From positions 1-64,000 of the forward strand of contig NZ_JAKSYE010000125.1 of NCBI RefSeq assembly GCF_022829685.1: a stretch of 64,000 bases of DNA. The letters are read 5' to 3'. The position numbers were made by a program, and so were the translations under genes. This DNA comes from Methylobacterium sp. E-045. GTDB lineage: Bacteria > Pseudomonadota > Alphaproteobacteria > Rhizobiales > Beijerinckiaceae. Positions within the stretch are counted from its first letter, which is position 1. Each line of letters opens with the position of its first letter. Shown here piece by piece: positions 16,250 through 27,354 of the stretch. Below the pieces are notes generated by a model that searched no databases, was not told the origin of the DNA, and saw nothing but the letters and a program-made list of their open reading frames with translations.

Positions 16250-16816
16250 TCAATCCTTGGCGCGTTCCACATAGGAACCGTCTTCCGTCAGGATGACCAC
16301 CCGGGTGCCCACTGCCACATGCGGCGGCACGGCGGTGCGCACGCCGTTGGACAGGATCGCCGGCTTGTAGGAGGAGGAGGCCGTCTGCCCCTTCATGGCC
16401 GGCTCGGTCTCGGTGATCTCGAGGGTGACGCGCTGGGGCAGTTCGATCGTGAGCGGCACGTCGTTGTGCGAGGCCAGCATCACCTTCATGCCTTCCTGCA
16501 GGTAGGGCGCGGCGCTGCCGACCACGTCCTTGGGCACCGCGACCTGATCGTAGGTCTCGGGGTTCATGAAGTGGTAGCCCTCGCTGTCCTCGTACAGGAA
16601 GGTGTGCTCGCGGTCCTCCACGAAGGCGCGTTCCACCGATTCGGTGGTGCGGTAGCGCTCGGACACCTTCACCCCGTCGGTGATGCGGCGCATGTCGAGC
16701 TGCGTCACGGGGGTGCCCTTGCCGGGGTGGATGTTCTCCACCGTCAGGATGACGTAGAGCTTGCCGTCCTTGTCGACGACGTTGCCCTTGCGGAGCGTAG
16801 AGGCGATCACCTTCAC
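16250..16816 (-). CDS. efp: Translation elongation factor P
   Basis: A 188-residue three-domain EF-P. It starts VKVIASTLRKGNVV from a GTG at 16816. The modification loop HPGKGTP places the target Lys at about residue 33. The C-terminal OB domain ends VAVGTRVVILTEDGSYVERA. EF-P relieves ribosome stalling at polyproline. The divergent epmA-epmB pair 160 bp away encodes the beta-lysylation enzymes, so the Lys is likely beta-lysylated. A longer in-frame start to 16873 has no family support. Confidence 0.95.
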   Translation of the reverse strand: MKVIASTLRKGNVVDKDGKLYVILTVENIHPGKGTPVTQLDMRRITDGVKVSERYRTTESVERAFVEDREHTFLYEDSEGYHFMNPETYDQVAVPKDVVGSAAPYLQEGMKVMLASHNDVPLTIELPQRVTLEITETEPAMKGQTASSSYKPAILSNGVRTAVPPHVAVGTRVVILTEDGSYVERAKD

Positions 16817-16976
16817 GGGGTCAGATCCTGTTCGAGACAAACCATGCGATGCTCCGGCGCGGATTCGGCCCACGGAAGCGACATTTGTGTCCCGCCACTA
16901 TCCTATCCGGCCGCGTGTTGCCAGCAGCACGGCGCCGGCACGCGCATTTGACGTGCCGGCTACGGGACGCGCGGGC

Positions 16977-18050
16977 GTGACCGGTTCTTCCTCGCCCTGG
17001 TGGGTACCGCACCGCCATGCCGACCGCCGCCCGGCCCTTCTGACGCGAAACCGCATCGTCGCGGCCCTGCGCCAGCATTTCGCGGCCCGCGACTTCGTCG
17101 AGGTCGAAGCCGCCGCCCTGCAGGTCTCACCTGGCAACGAGGCCCATCTCTTGGCCTTCGCCACCTCGGCCATCGGCCATGACGGTGCCGCCTCCCCGCT
17201 CTATCTCCACACCTCGCCGGAATTCGCCTGCAAGAAGCTCCTGGCCGCGGGTGAGACGCGGCTGTTCAGCGTGGCGCGCGTGTTCCGCAACCGCGAGCGC
17301 GGCCCCCTGCACCATCCGGAATTCACCATGCTCGAATGGTACCGGGCCGGCGAGGACTACGACGTGCTGATGCGCGACTGCGCCGACATCCTGGCCCTGG
17401 CGGCCGACGAGGCGAAGGTCCGCTCCCTCCGCTTTCGCGGACGGGAATCCGATCCCTTCGCCGCCTTCGAGCGCCTCACCCTCGCCGAGGCGTTCGCGCG
17501 CCATGCCGGCATCGACCTGCTGGCGACGATCGAGCCCGGCGGCGGCACGGACAGGGACGGTCTCGCCGCAGCGGTAGCCGCCTGCGGCCTGCGGGTGGCG
17601 GACGACGATTCCTGGGCCGACCTGTTCAGCCGCGTCCTCGTCGCCCTCATCGAGCCGAAGCTCGGCGACGGGCGGCCGACCCTGCTCTGCGACTATCCCG
17701 TGAGCGAGGCGGCCCTGGCCCGCCCCAGCGCCCGCGACCCCCGTGTGGCGGAACGGTTCGAGCTCTACGCCTGCGGCGTCGAACTCGCCAACGCCTTCGG
17801 CGAACTCACCGACCCGCACGAGCAGCGGCGCCGGTTCGAGATCGAGATGGCGGAGAAGGCGCGGATCTACGGCGAGACCTATCCGATCGACGAGGATTTC
17901 CTCGCTGCCCTCGCCGTCATGCCGGAGGCGAGCGGCATCGCACTGGGCCTCGACAGGCTGGTCATGCTCGCCGTGGGCGCGCCGCGCATCGACGACGTGA
18001 TCTGGACCCCGGTGGCCGAGACGCCGGCGGCGAGGGACGGCAACGCGTGA
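16977..18050 (+). CDS. epmA: EF-P--(R)-beta-lysine ligase EpmA (GenX/PoxA)
   Basis: A truncated lysyl-tRNA-synthetase paralogue without an anticodon-binding domain, about 357 residues. Class II motif 2 appears as RVFRNRERGPLHHPEFTMLEWYRA, split at the usual loop, and motif 3 as GIALGLDRLVML near the C-terminus. It charges beta-lysine onto EF-P. I use the GTG at 16977 because the length fits the family; upstream in-frame sequence is unlike it. The stop overlaps the epmB start in GTGA. Confidence 0.9.
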   Translation: MTGSSSPWWVPHRHADRRPALLTRNRIVAALRQHFAARDFVEVEAAALQVSPGNEAHLLAFATSAIGHDGAASPLYLHTSPEFACKKLLAAGETRLFSVARVFRNRERGPLHHPEFTMLEWYRAGEDYDVLMRDCADILALAADEAKVRSLRFRGRESDPFAAFERLTLAEAFARHAGIDLLATIEPGGGTDRDGLAAAVAACGLRVADDDSWADLFSRVLVALIEPKLGDGRPTLLCDYPVSEAALARPSARDPRVAERFELYACGVELANAFGELTDPHEQRRRFEIEMAEKARIYGETYPIDEDFLAALAVMPEASGIALGLDRLVMLAVGAPRIDDVIWTPVAETPAARDGNA

Positions 18051-19132
18051 ACAGGCCGCTTCCCCGTTCTCTTCCCCGCTCCCTTCGCAACCCCGCGCAG
18101 CTCGCCGAGGCCGGGCTCGTCGCGGCCTCCGACCTTCCGGCCCTGGAGGCGGTGGCGGCGCGCTATGCGGTGGCGCTGACGCCGGACATGGCCGAACTCA
18201 TCGACCCGTCCGATCCCGCCGACCCCATCGCCCGCCAGTTCCTGCCCCGCGCGGAGGAACTGGCGACACGTCCGGAGGAGGATTCGGACCCGATCGGCGA
18301 TGCGGCGCATTCACCATTGCCGGGTCTCGTCCATCGCTACCCGGACCGGGTGCTGCTGAAGCCCCTCCATGTCTGCCCGGTCTATTGCCGCTTCTGTTTC
18401 CGCCGCGAGATGGTGGGGCCGGACGGGCTCGGCACGCTCGGCGAGGACGAACTCTCCGCCGCGTTCGCCTACATCGCCGACCGGCCGGAGATCTGGGAGG
18501 TGATCCTCACCGGCGGCGATCCGTTCGCGCTCTCGGTCCGCCGGCTCGGGCAGATCGCCGAGGCCCTTGCCGCCATCCCGCACGTCAAGGTCCTGCGCAT
18601 CCATACCCGCGTGCCGGTGGTGGAACCCGCCCGCGTGGACGACGATCTCGTCGCGGCCCTGAAGCGTTTCGGCGGTGCGGTCTTCGTTGCGCTCCACGCC
18701 AATCATCCGCGCGAGTTCACGCCGGCCGCGCGAGGCGCCATCGCCCGCCTCGTGGATGCCGGCATCCCGATGGTGAGCCAGACGGTGCTGCTCGCCGGGG
18801 TCAACGACGACCCGGAGACGCTTGCCGGCCTGATGCGGAGCTTCGTCGAGAACCGGGTGAAGCCCTACTATCTCCATCACGGCGATCTCGCGCCGGGCAC
18901 CGGCCATCTGCGCACCGGATTGGCGGCGGGGCGCGACCTGATGGGACGCCTGCGCGGGCGCCTGTCGGGCCTCGCCCAGCCGCTCTACGTCCTCGACATT
19001 CCCGGCGGCCACGGCAAGGTGCCCGTGGGGCCGCCCTATCTCGCGGCCGACGAATCCGGCTGGCGGGTCACCGACCCGCAGGGGATGGAGCACCCCTACC
19101 CGCCGGATGCGGACGGACTGGACCGAGATTGA
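18047..19132 (+). CDS. epmB: EF-P beta-lysylation protein EpmB (lysine 2,3-aminomutase-like radical SAM)
   Basis: A 361-residue radical SAM enzyme. CPVYCRFC is the CxxxCxxC cluster motif, followed by EVILTGGDPFALS and RIHTRVPVVEPARV, typical of the KamA family. PLP-binding residues are expected in the C-terminal part (VLDIPGGHGKVPVG). It converts lysine to beta-lysine for EpmA. The GTG at 18047 overlaps the epmA stop by 4 bp, so the pair is translationally coupled. Confidence 0.9.
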   Translation: MNRPLPRSLPRSLRNPAQLAEAGLVAASDLPALEAVAARYAVALTPDMAELIDPSDPADPIARQFLPRAEELATRPEEDSDPIGDAAHSPLPGLVHRYPDRVLLKPLHVCPVYCRFCFRREMVGPDGLGTLGEDELSAAFAYIADRPEIWEVILTGGDPFALSVRRLGQIAEALAAIPHVKVLRIHTRVPVVEPARVDDDLVAALKRFGGAVFVALHANHPREFTPAARGAIARLVDAGIPMVSQTVLLAGVNDDPETLAGLMRSFVENRVKPYYLHHGDLAPGTGHLRTGLAAGRDLMGRLRGRLSGLAQPLYVLDIPGGHGKVPVGPPYLAADESGWRVTDPQGMEHPYPPDADGLDRD

Positions 19133-19181
19133 CCCGCGCACGGGGAATCGTCCGGCAGATATGAGGCTTCAGGGTCCAGAC

Positions 19182-19994
19182 ATGTTCTTTCCGCTCTCGA
19201 AACTGATCTATTTCGTGATCACGCCCTCGAACTTCTTCATCCTGATCGGGCTCGTCGGCTGCGTCCTCATGTTCGGTGGATGGACGCCGCGCCTCGGGCG
19301 CGGGCTGGCCCTCCTCGGCTTCGCGGGGCTCTTCCTCGGCGGTCTCCTGCCCCTTTCCACATGGATCGCCCTGCCCCTGGAAAACCGGTTTCCGCGCTTC
19401 GCGGACGACGGCGCACCGGTCACGGGCATCATCGTGCTCGGTGGCGCGGTGGAGACCCAGACCACGCTGGCGCGCGGCCAGCTCTCGGTCAACGATGCCG
19501 GCGAGCGGCAGATCGCGTTCGCGGATCTCGCGCGCCGCTACCCGCAAGCGCGTCTTCTCTTCTCCGGGGGCAGCGGTCTGCTCGGCACCGACGGGACGTC
19601 GGAAGCCGAGATCGTCAGCCGCTTCGCCGATACGCTCGGCCTGCCGCGCACGCGGCTGATCCTGGAGGATCGCTCGCGCAACACTCACGAGAACGCGCGG
19701 TTCTCGGCCGATCTGATCAAGCCGGTGGCGGGCGAACGCTGGCTGCTGGTCACCTCCGCCTGGCACATGCCCCGCGCCATGGGCTGCTTCCGGCAGGCCG
19801 GCTTCGACGTGACGGCCTATCCCGTGGATTACCGCACGATGGGGTGGAGCGACGCATGGAAGCTGAAGAGCTTCGCCTCCGACGGATTGCTGGTCCTCGA
19901 TCTCGTGGTCAAGGAATGGATCGGGCTGATCGTCTACCGGCTCACCGGCTACACCGATGCGGTGCTGCCTGCGTCGGCGCCGTCGACCGACTGA
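19182..19994 (+). CDS. YdcF/ElyC family (DUF218) membrane protein
   Basis: About 270 residues with two N-terminal membrane helices (YFVITPSNFFILIGLVGCVLM and a second near GLALLGFAGLFLGGLL). A DUF218 domain follows: GIIVLGGAVE, LLFSGGSG, DRSRNTHENARF and LLVTSAWHMPRAMGCF. Members are linked to envelope polysaccharide metabolism. I chose the ATG at 19182, preceded by AGGG at eight bases. ATGs at 19161 and 19107 would add N-terminal residues, the latter overlapping epmB. Confidence 0.8.
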   Translation: MFFPLSKLIYFVITPSNFFILIGLVGCVLMFGGWTPRLGRGLALLGFAGLFLGGLLPLSTWIALPLENRFPRFADDGAPVTGIIVLGGAVETQTTLARGQLSVNDAGERQIAFADLARRYPQARLLFSGGSGLLGTDGTSEAEIVSRFADTLGLPRTRLILEDRSRNTHENARFSADLIKPVAGERWLLVTSAWHMPRAMGCFRQAGFDVTAYPVDYRTMGWSDAWKLKSFASDGLLVLDLVVKEWIGLIVYRLTGYTDAVLPASAPSTD

Positions 19995-20015
19995 TCCCAT
20001 CCTGGTGACGAGGGG

Positions 20016-20312
20016 TCAGCCTTCCCCGGTGGCCGGAACGGGCATTCCGAGGCGGTAGATCCCGCGAAAATCGTCCGGGTCGGCCACGGGCTTGCCCTTG
20101 CGCAGGATGGCGATGCGGCCCTCCTTGGTGAGGCGCACGGCCATGCGGCGAACCGGCTGCATCAGCGGGCTCCAGGCGTCGGGATGCGGCCCGCCGAGGT
20201 GACGCGCGACTTCCGATGGGCAGACGGTCTTGCCTGCGCCCCGCTCGGTGACGAGGCGGAGGATCGATTCGCCGATCTCCTCCTCGCTGACGGATTTGCG
20301 CTCTGTGCTCAT
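20016..20312 (-). CDS. DUF3253 small protein
   Basis: A 98-residue protein resembling a winged helix: EEEIGESILRLVTERGAGKT, VCPSEVARHLGGPHPDAWSP, VRRMAVRLTKEGRIAILRKG, and a final FRGIYRLG. This matches DUF3253, which has no defined function. Its ATG overlaps the stop of the upstream DUF599 gene (ATGA), so the two form a coupled pair. Confidence 0.75.
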   Translation of the reverse strand: MSTERKSVSEEEIGESILRLVTERGAGKTVCPSEVARHLGGPHPDAWSPLMQPVRRMAVRLTKEGRIAILRKGKPVADPDDFRGIYRLGMPVPATGEG

Positions 20313-21046
20313 GACTCGGTGTCCTGCAGGGTGGACTCGTCGTCCTCGTTGAGGAGGATGGCGCGGATGTCGGAGGTGAATTGCCGGCGCCACATGACGC
20401 AGATGACGGCCGTGGTGGCGATGATGAGGAACCAGGCGTTCACGAACCAGCCGAGATAAGCCAGCGCGAAGAGGAAGGCGCGCTGTCCTTTCGCGAAATG
20501 GCTGCCGGCGGCGATGTTCATGGCGGCGGCCCGGCGGGCGGCGCGGTTCATGTCGCCCTGCGCGGCGCCCGCACCCTTGGGGGGCACCGCGCCGATGAGG
20601 ATCGCCCCGTAATTGAACAGGCGGTAGGCCCAGGCGAACTTGAAGAACGCATAGACGAAGACCACGGCGAGGCCCGCCACCTTGACCTCCCAGGTGACGC
20701 GCGTGGCGATGGCGCCGAAGGGCAGTGCGCCGAACAGGGTGAGCACATCGTCGCCGGAGCGGGACAGGGTCAGCACGCCGCCGAGCGCGATGAGGGAGGT
20801 CGAGGCGAAGAAGGCCGTCCCGTTCTGGAGGGAGGCGTTGATCGTGGTGTCGACCACCCGGTTGTCGCGGACGATGAGCTGGCGCGACCATTCCTCCCGC
20901 TGGCGGTTCATGATCTGGCTCAGGCTCGTGCGCCGCCCGCGCATCCGGGCCACCGCCATTCCGTAGCCGGCCCAGGCGGTGACGAAATAGAGGAGGCCGG
21001 CAATGTCGAGCGGCGAGAAATCCGCGAGGGTGAACGTGTGCTGCAT
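20309..21046 (-). CDS. DUF599 integral membrane protein
   Basis: A 245-residue protein with four likely membrane segments: the N-terminus (LDIAGLLYFVTAWAGYGMAV), FASTSLIALGGVL, VAGLAVVFVYAFFKFAWAY and FALAYLGWFVNAWFLIIATT. Conserved NRQREEWSRQ and FKFAWAYRLFNY stretches mark the DUF599 family; the function is unknown. The ATG at 21046 fits homologue length; a much longer in-frame extension to 21391 is not membrane-like and has no support. Confidence 0.75.
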   Translation of the reverse strand: MQHTFTLADFSPLDIAGLLYFVTAWAGYGMAVARMRGRRTSLSQIMNRQREEWSRQLIVRDNRVVDTTINASLQNGTAFFASTSLIALGGVLTLSRSGDDVLTLFGALPFGAIATRVTWEVKVAGLAVVFVYAFFKFAWAYRLFNYGAILIGAVPPKGAGAAQGDMNRAARRAAAMNIAAGSHFAKGQRAFLFALAYLGWFVNAWFLIIATTAVICVMWRRQFTSDIRAILLNEDDESTLQDTES

Positions 21047-21215
21047 GGGCTCGGATCGCTTCCCGGCATGGGGCCGACCGGAACCCGGCCACACCGGTCC
21101 GGCGCCCCTCCGCCTGCGGCGCGGACCATAGGGCATCGACCCGATCCGTGGGAAACGAATTTCTGACGATGCGGGATGGGAGAACGCCGTGATCGTGGCC
21201 GTCGGCACAGTGGGA

Positions 21216-21497
21216 TCACGTTCGCAGGATGCGAAATCCCGCATCTGGAGGGTCGCCGGAGTCGGCCGCCTCGACCGAGGACACGACGGCATCGGCGGGC
21301 CCCTGCCTGCAGGCATCGAGCATGGCGTCGACCGCATCCGGCGGTCCGCTGAAGGTCGCTTCCACACCGCCATCGGCCCGGTTGCGAACATGTCCGTTCA
21401 GGCCCCGACGTTCCGCTTCGCGCGAGGTCCAGTACCGGTAGCCGACACCCTGCACCCGGCCACGGATGACGACATCGACGGTTCTGATCGTATCCAG
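21216..21497 (-). CDS. acyP: Acylphosphatase, probable CTG start
   Basis: The frame encodes VVIRGRVQGVGYRYWTSREA, with the catalytic Arg in GVGYR and Asn in LNGHVRNRADGGVEATF, then the acylphosphatase fold to residue 93. It hydrolyses acyl phosphates. Starting at the first conventional codon (GTG at 21455) would remove beta strand 1 and the phosphate-loop start. In frame, a CTG at 21495-21497 lies seven bases after AGGAG and gives the usual 92-93 residue length. No ATG, GTG or TTG exists in frame upstream close by. Confidence 0.75.
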   Translation of the reverse strand: MDTIRTVDVVIRGRVQGVGYRYWTSREAERRGLNGHVRNRADGGVEATFSGPPDAVDAMLDACRQGPADAVVSSVEAADSGDPPDAGFRILRT

Positions 21498-21756
21498 GGC
21501 AACACTCCTCGCATGCCGCCCCGTCAGCGATGGGGCGATGTCCTCGTGGGAAGCCGGGCGCGGCTCAGTATGGAAATGTCATCGCGCCTGCCTATCATCG
21601 ACCTCCATGGTGCCAGTTTCGTCATCGACGCCATCGCGAGGAAGGGCCTCTCGCGACCATACGATGCGATCCGGCTTCCGTCAGGGGACAATCCCCGCTG
21701 CGTGACACGGCGCCGGTCGCGGGCGGAGCCGATGCTGGCTGGATGAGGAGCGGCAG

Positions 21757-22848
21757 ATGGATATTCTGAAGCGGCTGTTCGGGCGACGCGAGGCGGTGTC
21801 CGAACCGGCAGCGGTCGAGACGCTCATCGTCAACGCCTACGCCACCGTCCGAGACCTGCCGCCGCTCGACTTTCCGCATGAACTGTTCGGACGGCGCGAT
21901 CTGTCCGATCCCGAACTCGCGCCGCATCTCGAAGGGTTCATCGGTTACGTCATGGGACGGGGCGACGGCCAGATGACGGCCGTCCGCTACCATCTCTGGC
22001 GTCACCTGCAGCGGGTCCGCAACCATGCGAGTTTCGAGGTCGTGCCCGCCGATCTGGATGACGTGGAAGCCTGGGCGCACGCTGCCAATGCGGTCCTGTT
22101 CCTGCCGGACGGATCCGTGCGGGCGCCCGACGGGAAGGTCGTCATCTCGGCCGAGGGCGAAACCGACCCGGCCGCCGTCCTGCCCTATCCGCCCGACGCG
22201 GTCGCGCGTCGCGCGCGGACCCTCGATCGCCTGCAAGGGCTGGAGCCGAAGCCGCCGACCGGCATGCCGCCCGCGATCGGGGAGAGCGAACTGGTCCTGC
22301 GACGCCCGGACGACGTGTTCCGGCGCGCCCTCGCGCTTCTTTATGTCGCCGCTCACGTTCAGGCGCAGGCGACCGGCGGGGAGGCGATGGAGGCGGGGCA
22401 GCCGGCCCGCAATCCGGTCGGCCTCGATGCGTTGACGCCCCGCGAGACCCGTCAGGTCCGCGCCGTCGCGGCTGACGACGCCTTCGCGATGACGTGGCGC
22501 TACGAGGCCGCGAACGCCCTGTTCTGGGCTCTCGGCGTCGCGCCCGCCCGGATCGACGAGAGTGACCGGCTGGTCGATGTGGATGCCCTCTGGCGGTCCG
22601 TCGCGCCTCTCGCCCGCGACGGGAGCGCATCCGCGGGATTGCGCCTTCGGCCGGCCGGAGAGATTCTCGACGCCCTCGACCGCGCGTGGCGGGAGCATTG
22701 GATCGTGCGGCAGGCCCGCGAGAAGGACCTCCGCCTCGACGGGCTCGACGGCGACGTCGTCGCGGAACGCCATGTCGCCCTGAACTGGCTCACCGGTTTT
22801 CAGAACGGCCACGAGACCGCGTGGGACGACATCGACACCCCGACGTGA
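21757..22848 (+). CDS. DUF4272 domain-containing protein
   Basis: A 363-residue soluble protein. The C-terminal part contains WRYEAANALFWALG and ends ERHVALNWLTGF...WDDIDTPT, a DUF4272 hallmark. The function is unknown. GAGGAG lies six bases before the ATG. It is flanked by convergent or divergent genes and is apparently monocistronic. Confidence 0.75.
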   Translation: MDILKRLFGRREAVSEPAAVETLIVNAYATVRDLPPLDFPHELFGRRDLSDPELAPHLEGFIGYVMGRGDGQMTAVRYHLWRHLQRVRNHASFEVVPADLDDVEAWAHAANAVLFLPDGSVRAPDGKVVISAEGETDPAAVLPYPPDAVARRARTLDRLQGLEPKPPTGMPPAIGESELVLRRPDDVFRRALALLYVAAHVQAQATGGEAMEAGQPARNPVGLDALTPRETRQVRAVAADDAFAMTWRYEAANALFWALGVAPARIDESDRLVDVDALWRSVAPLARDGSASAGLRLRPAGEILDALDRAWREHWIVRQAREKDLRLDGLDGDVVAERHVALNWLTGFQNGHETAWDDIDTPT

Positions 22849-22945
22849 CGGCAGGCGACCCCGCGTGAGTGCGGAGGTGATCGTTCGGCGGCGACGCGGC
22901 CGTCCGCCGCCACCAGGCTTGGCAAGGGCTCGGCAGGAGCCGTCC

Positions 22946-23377
22946 TCAGCCGCGCGGCGCCCGCAGCCAGCGGCGCATCTCCGCGATGTAGGCGGGCGGG
23001 AGCGCGGCGGCTTCGGCGGCCGCCAGGACCGGCTGAAGATAATCGGGTCTCGGCGCCCCGGGAACGGCGCTGCATCCGAGATAGATCAGGGCGCGTTTCA
23101 CCCCGGTCGGGGTCGTCACCGGCTGGTAGGCCTTGGTGTAGAGCCGCCCGGCGACCCCCTCGTAGCGGTCGAGGGCCGGCACGTCGGCCAGGGCCAGATC
23201 CCACAAGACGCCCCAGACGGTGGAGGCGGGGGCCCGGACCACCGAGGCATAGCCCTCCCGCATGATGATGAAGCGGTGCCGGTTCAGCCGGGCCGTGCCG
23301 AGGCGGGTCGAGCCGGGGCAGCGCATGGCCATCGCGGCGGCATCCATGTTGGCGCCGTAGGAAAAGTAGAGGGGCAT
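22946..23377 (-). CDS. Gamma-glutamylcyclotransferase family protein
   Basis: A 143-residue GGCT-fold protein. It begins MPLYFSYGANMDAAAM (substrate-binding YGxN loop) and contains WGVLWDL and DRYEGVAGRLY; the Glu of the YEG motif is the expected general base. Members cleave gamma-glutamyl amino acids or act on glutathione. The ATG at 23377 gives the canonical N-terminus; an in-frame extension to 23452 is unlikely. Confidence 0.75.
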   Translation of the reverse strand: MPLYFSYGANMDAAAMAMRCPGSTRLGTARLNRHRFIIMREGYASVVRAPASTVWGVLWDLALADVPALDRYEGVAGRLYTKAYQPVTTPTGVKRALIYLGCSAVPGAPRPDYLQPVLAAAEAAALPPAYIAEMRRWLRAPRG

Positions 23378-23412
23378 GGGCTGGATGACCGGATGGGAGT
23401 TGCCGAGCGTCC

Positions 23413-23559
23413 GGGGCGCCCCTTCACCCTCGACCGGGCGCCCCTCCTCCAATGCTCCGCCCCGGAACGGTGAAGCGGCCGCGCAGCCCGGATCGGTCCG
23501 GCCGAGGGAGGCAGGAAGCCTCCGGGCCAGTGGGGTGGGACGAGGCCCACCCCACTGGC
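23413..23559. repeat. Cluster of three intergenic hairpins
   Basis: Arms GGGGCGCC/GGCGCCCC lie at 23413-23420 and 23437-23444. Arms GGAGGC/GCCTCC lie at 23507-23512 and 23518-23523. A 14-bp perfect stem (GCCAGTGGGGTGGG with CCCACCCCACTGGC) lies at 23526-23539 and 23546-23559. All sit downstream of pccA on its strand; the last is the likely transcript end, though no T-tract follows. Confidence 0.5.
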
Positions 23560-23575
23560 ATGGAGGACAACGTGT

Positions 23576-25579
<2,004 letters not shown>

Positions 25580-25828
25580 CGGTCCAGGCACTCTGGTGAA
25601 GCAGGAAAGGTCACGAGCGCCGTCGCGCTCAAGCTCGTTCCCGTTAAAGCAGTTGTGCGGCTTCGCAAAGCTGGGCCAATGAAGGATTGTTCATGCGCTG
25701 CGACAGGGCGCGTGTGTATTCAAAATCATGGGGATGGCGGCCACCCGGCGGCGCAGCGGGTGCGCCCCTCCTCCTCGGCCCGATGGAGCGCGTGGTCCGC
25801 CCGGCGGACCCGTTCCGACAGCTCGATG

Positions 25829-26281
25829 TCAGGCGGCGTCGAGCAGTTCGGCGACGGGGGCCGAGGCCGCATTTTCCACCTGGACGCGCCGGTGTGCGCT
25901 GCCGATGGCGAAGGCCACGAGGATCTCGTGGCTGGTCTCGGCCTCACGCACGATCTCGAAGGCGATGCGGGCGGCAAGCGGGGTCGGTCCGGCATCGCTG
26001 CGCAGGGAGCCGACGAGCCAGCGGGCGATCTCGAGATCGACGTAGCCGGTGGGGCGCTCGCCCCAGACGGCGAAGTTCACCACGGCGGCGCTGACGAGGT
26101 CGGCAAAGGAAGCGTCGCTCCGCGGCACCGCCCGGTCGAGGGCGATGAGCATGTCGGCTTCGTCCGCGTGCGAAATGCCGTCCGGGAGGATGTCGCGGCC
26201 GAGGATCTCAACGTCGGCGGCGGTGATGAGGCCGGCGGCGACGACACGGTTACAGAAAAGCTGAAGCGAATGGTTGATCAT
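25829..26281 (-). CDS. Hypothetical protein upstream of pccA
   Basis: A 150-residue soluble helical protein (MINHSLQLFCNRVVAAGLIT..., LVSAAVVNFAVWGERPTGY, HEILVAFAIGSAHRRVQVEN). I recognise no family. GGGGAGG sits upstream of the ATG at 26281, supporting translation. It is on the same strand as pccA but separated by about 250 bp that holds no gene I can support. Confidence 0.55.
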   Translation of the reverse strand: MINHSLQLFCNRVVAAGLITAADVEILGRDILPDGISHADEADMLIALDRAVPRSDASFADLVSAAVVNFAVWGERPTGYVDLEIARWLVGSLRSDAGPTPLAARIAFEIVREAETSHEILVAFAIGSAHRRVQVENAASAPVAELLDAA

Positions 26282-26432
26282 TGGTTGGTGCCTCCCCGGC
26301 TTTATTTGCGCCGGTCTGTGTTTCTGCATGTCGATGACTATGCAGGAGGCACCCGTTCAAGACGTTAACGGCCAAATCTGAATCAACGTTCAGGTTAAAG
26401 CCTGCTCACGAATGAGCCTTTCCGAATCGTAT

Positions 26433-26480
26433 AACCGGATTTCGGCTCCGCCGTTTCGGCGGCGGAGCCGGGAAACCGGT
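26433..26480. terminator. Strong hairpin after the L,D-transpeptidase gene
   Basis: A perfect 11-bp stem, CGGCTCCGCCG (26443-26453) with CGGCGGAGCCG (26460-26470), has a 6-base loop. Outer AACCGG/CCGGT arms extend it imperfectly to about 21 bp. It lies just past the end of the minus-strand transpeptidase gene. There is no clear T-tract. Confidence 0.5.
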
Positions 26481-26486
26481 GCCGCC

Positions 26487-27170
26487 TCAGCGGACCACGA
26501 CCTTGGCGCCGATCGGAACGCGCTCGTAGAGATCGACCACGTCCGCGTTGAGCATGCGGATGCAGCCCGAGGATACGGCCTGGCCGATCTTCTCCGGCTC
26601 GTTGGTGCCGTGGATGCGGAACAGCGTGTCCTTCTTGCCCTCGGCGAGGTAGAGTGCGCGGGCTCCGATCGGGCTGGTGGGGCCGCCTTCCAGGCGCTTG
26701 GGCAGTTCCGGCCGGCGGGCAATCATCTCCGGCGGAGGGTTCCAATCCGGCCACTCGCCCTTGCGGTCGACATTGGCGGTCCCGGCCCAGGCCATGCCCG
26801 CATGGCCCACGGCCACGGGGTAGCGCACGGCCTTGCCGTCCGGCAGCACGTAATAGAGGCGGCGCTCCTTCGTCACGACGATGACGGTGCCGGGGGGCTC
26901 GTTGGTCTTGTAGTCGACGGTGGTGCGGGCGATCTTGGGATCGACCGCCCCCTGCGGCGCCTGTTTCAACCACTCCTTGTCGCGGGCCTCCCCGGTGAGG
27001 GCGGCGGGTTGGGTCAAGGCCGTATGTGCGATCGGCGGGCTGAGCGGTGCGGTCGCCGTCTGCGTGTTGCAGGCGCCGAGGGCGAGGGCGGACAGGATCG
27101 TCGCGCCGCCGAGGGAGCGGCGCAGGATGTTCCGATCTGACGGGCTGAACGACCAGGGCATGGACGACAT
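26487..27170 (-). CDS. L,D-transpeptidase (YkuD/ErfK family), probable lipoprotein
   Basis: A 227-residue protein. A basic N-terminus and hydrophobic stretch end at LSALALGAC, a lipobox-like site with Cys34. The YkuD domain (about residues 90-227) contains the catalytic motif HGTN...SSGCIRM with the conserved His and Cys. It forms 3-3 peptidoglycan cross-links or attaches proteins to murein. It stands alone, divergent from the deacetylase-like gene. Confidence 0.85.
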   Translation of the reverse strand: MSSMPWSFSPSDRNILRRSLGGATILSALALGACNTQTATAPLSPPIAHTALTQPAALTGEARDKEWLKQAPQGAVDPKIARTTVDYKTNEPPGTVIVVTKERRLYYVLPDGKAVRYPVAVGHAGMAWAGTANVDRKGEWPDWNPPPEMIARRPELPKRLEGGPTSPIGARALYLAEGKKDTLFRIHGTNEPEKIGQAVSSGCIRMLNADVVDLYERVPIGAKVVVR

Positions 27171-27354
27171 GGGATAGGGTGCCTGTCTCGAGGCCGGAGG
27201 GCTTCGAAGAATGTGGTTGATGGATTATGTCGCCATCTAACTCGCAGACTTGCCCGCGCGTAATCTCGCTGCCCTGAACCGTGGCGTAATTGCATCGTAT
27301 GTTGTGCGCAAAGCACAGTCGGCTCGGGTGGGACGACGAGGATCGTTCGGAGGG

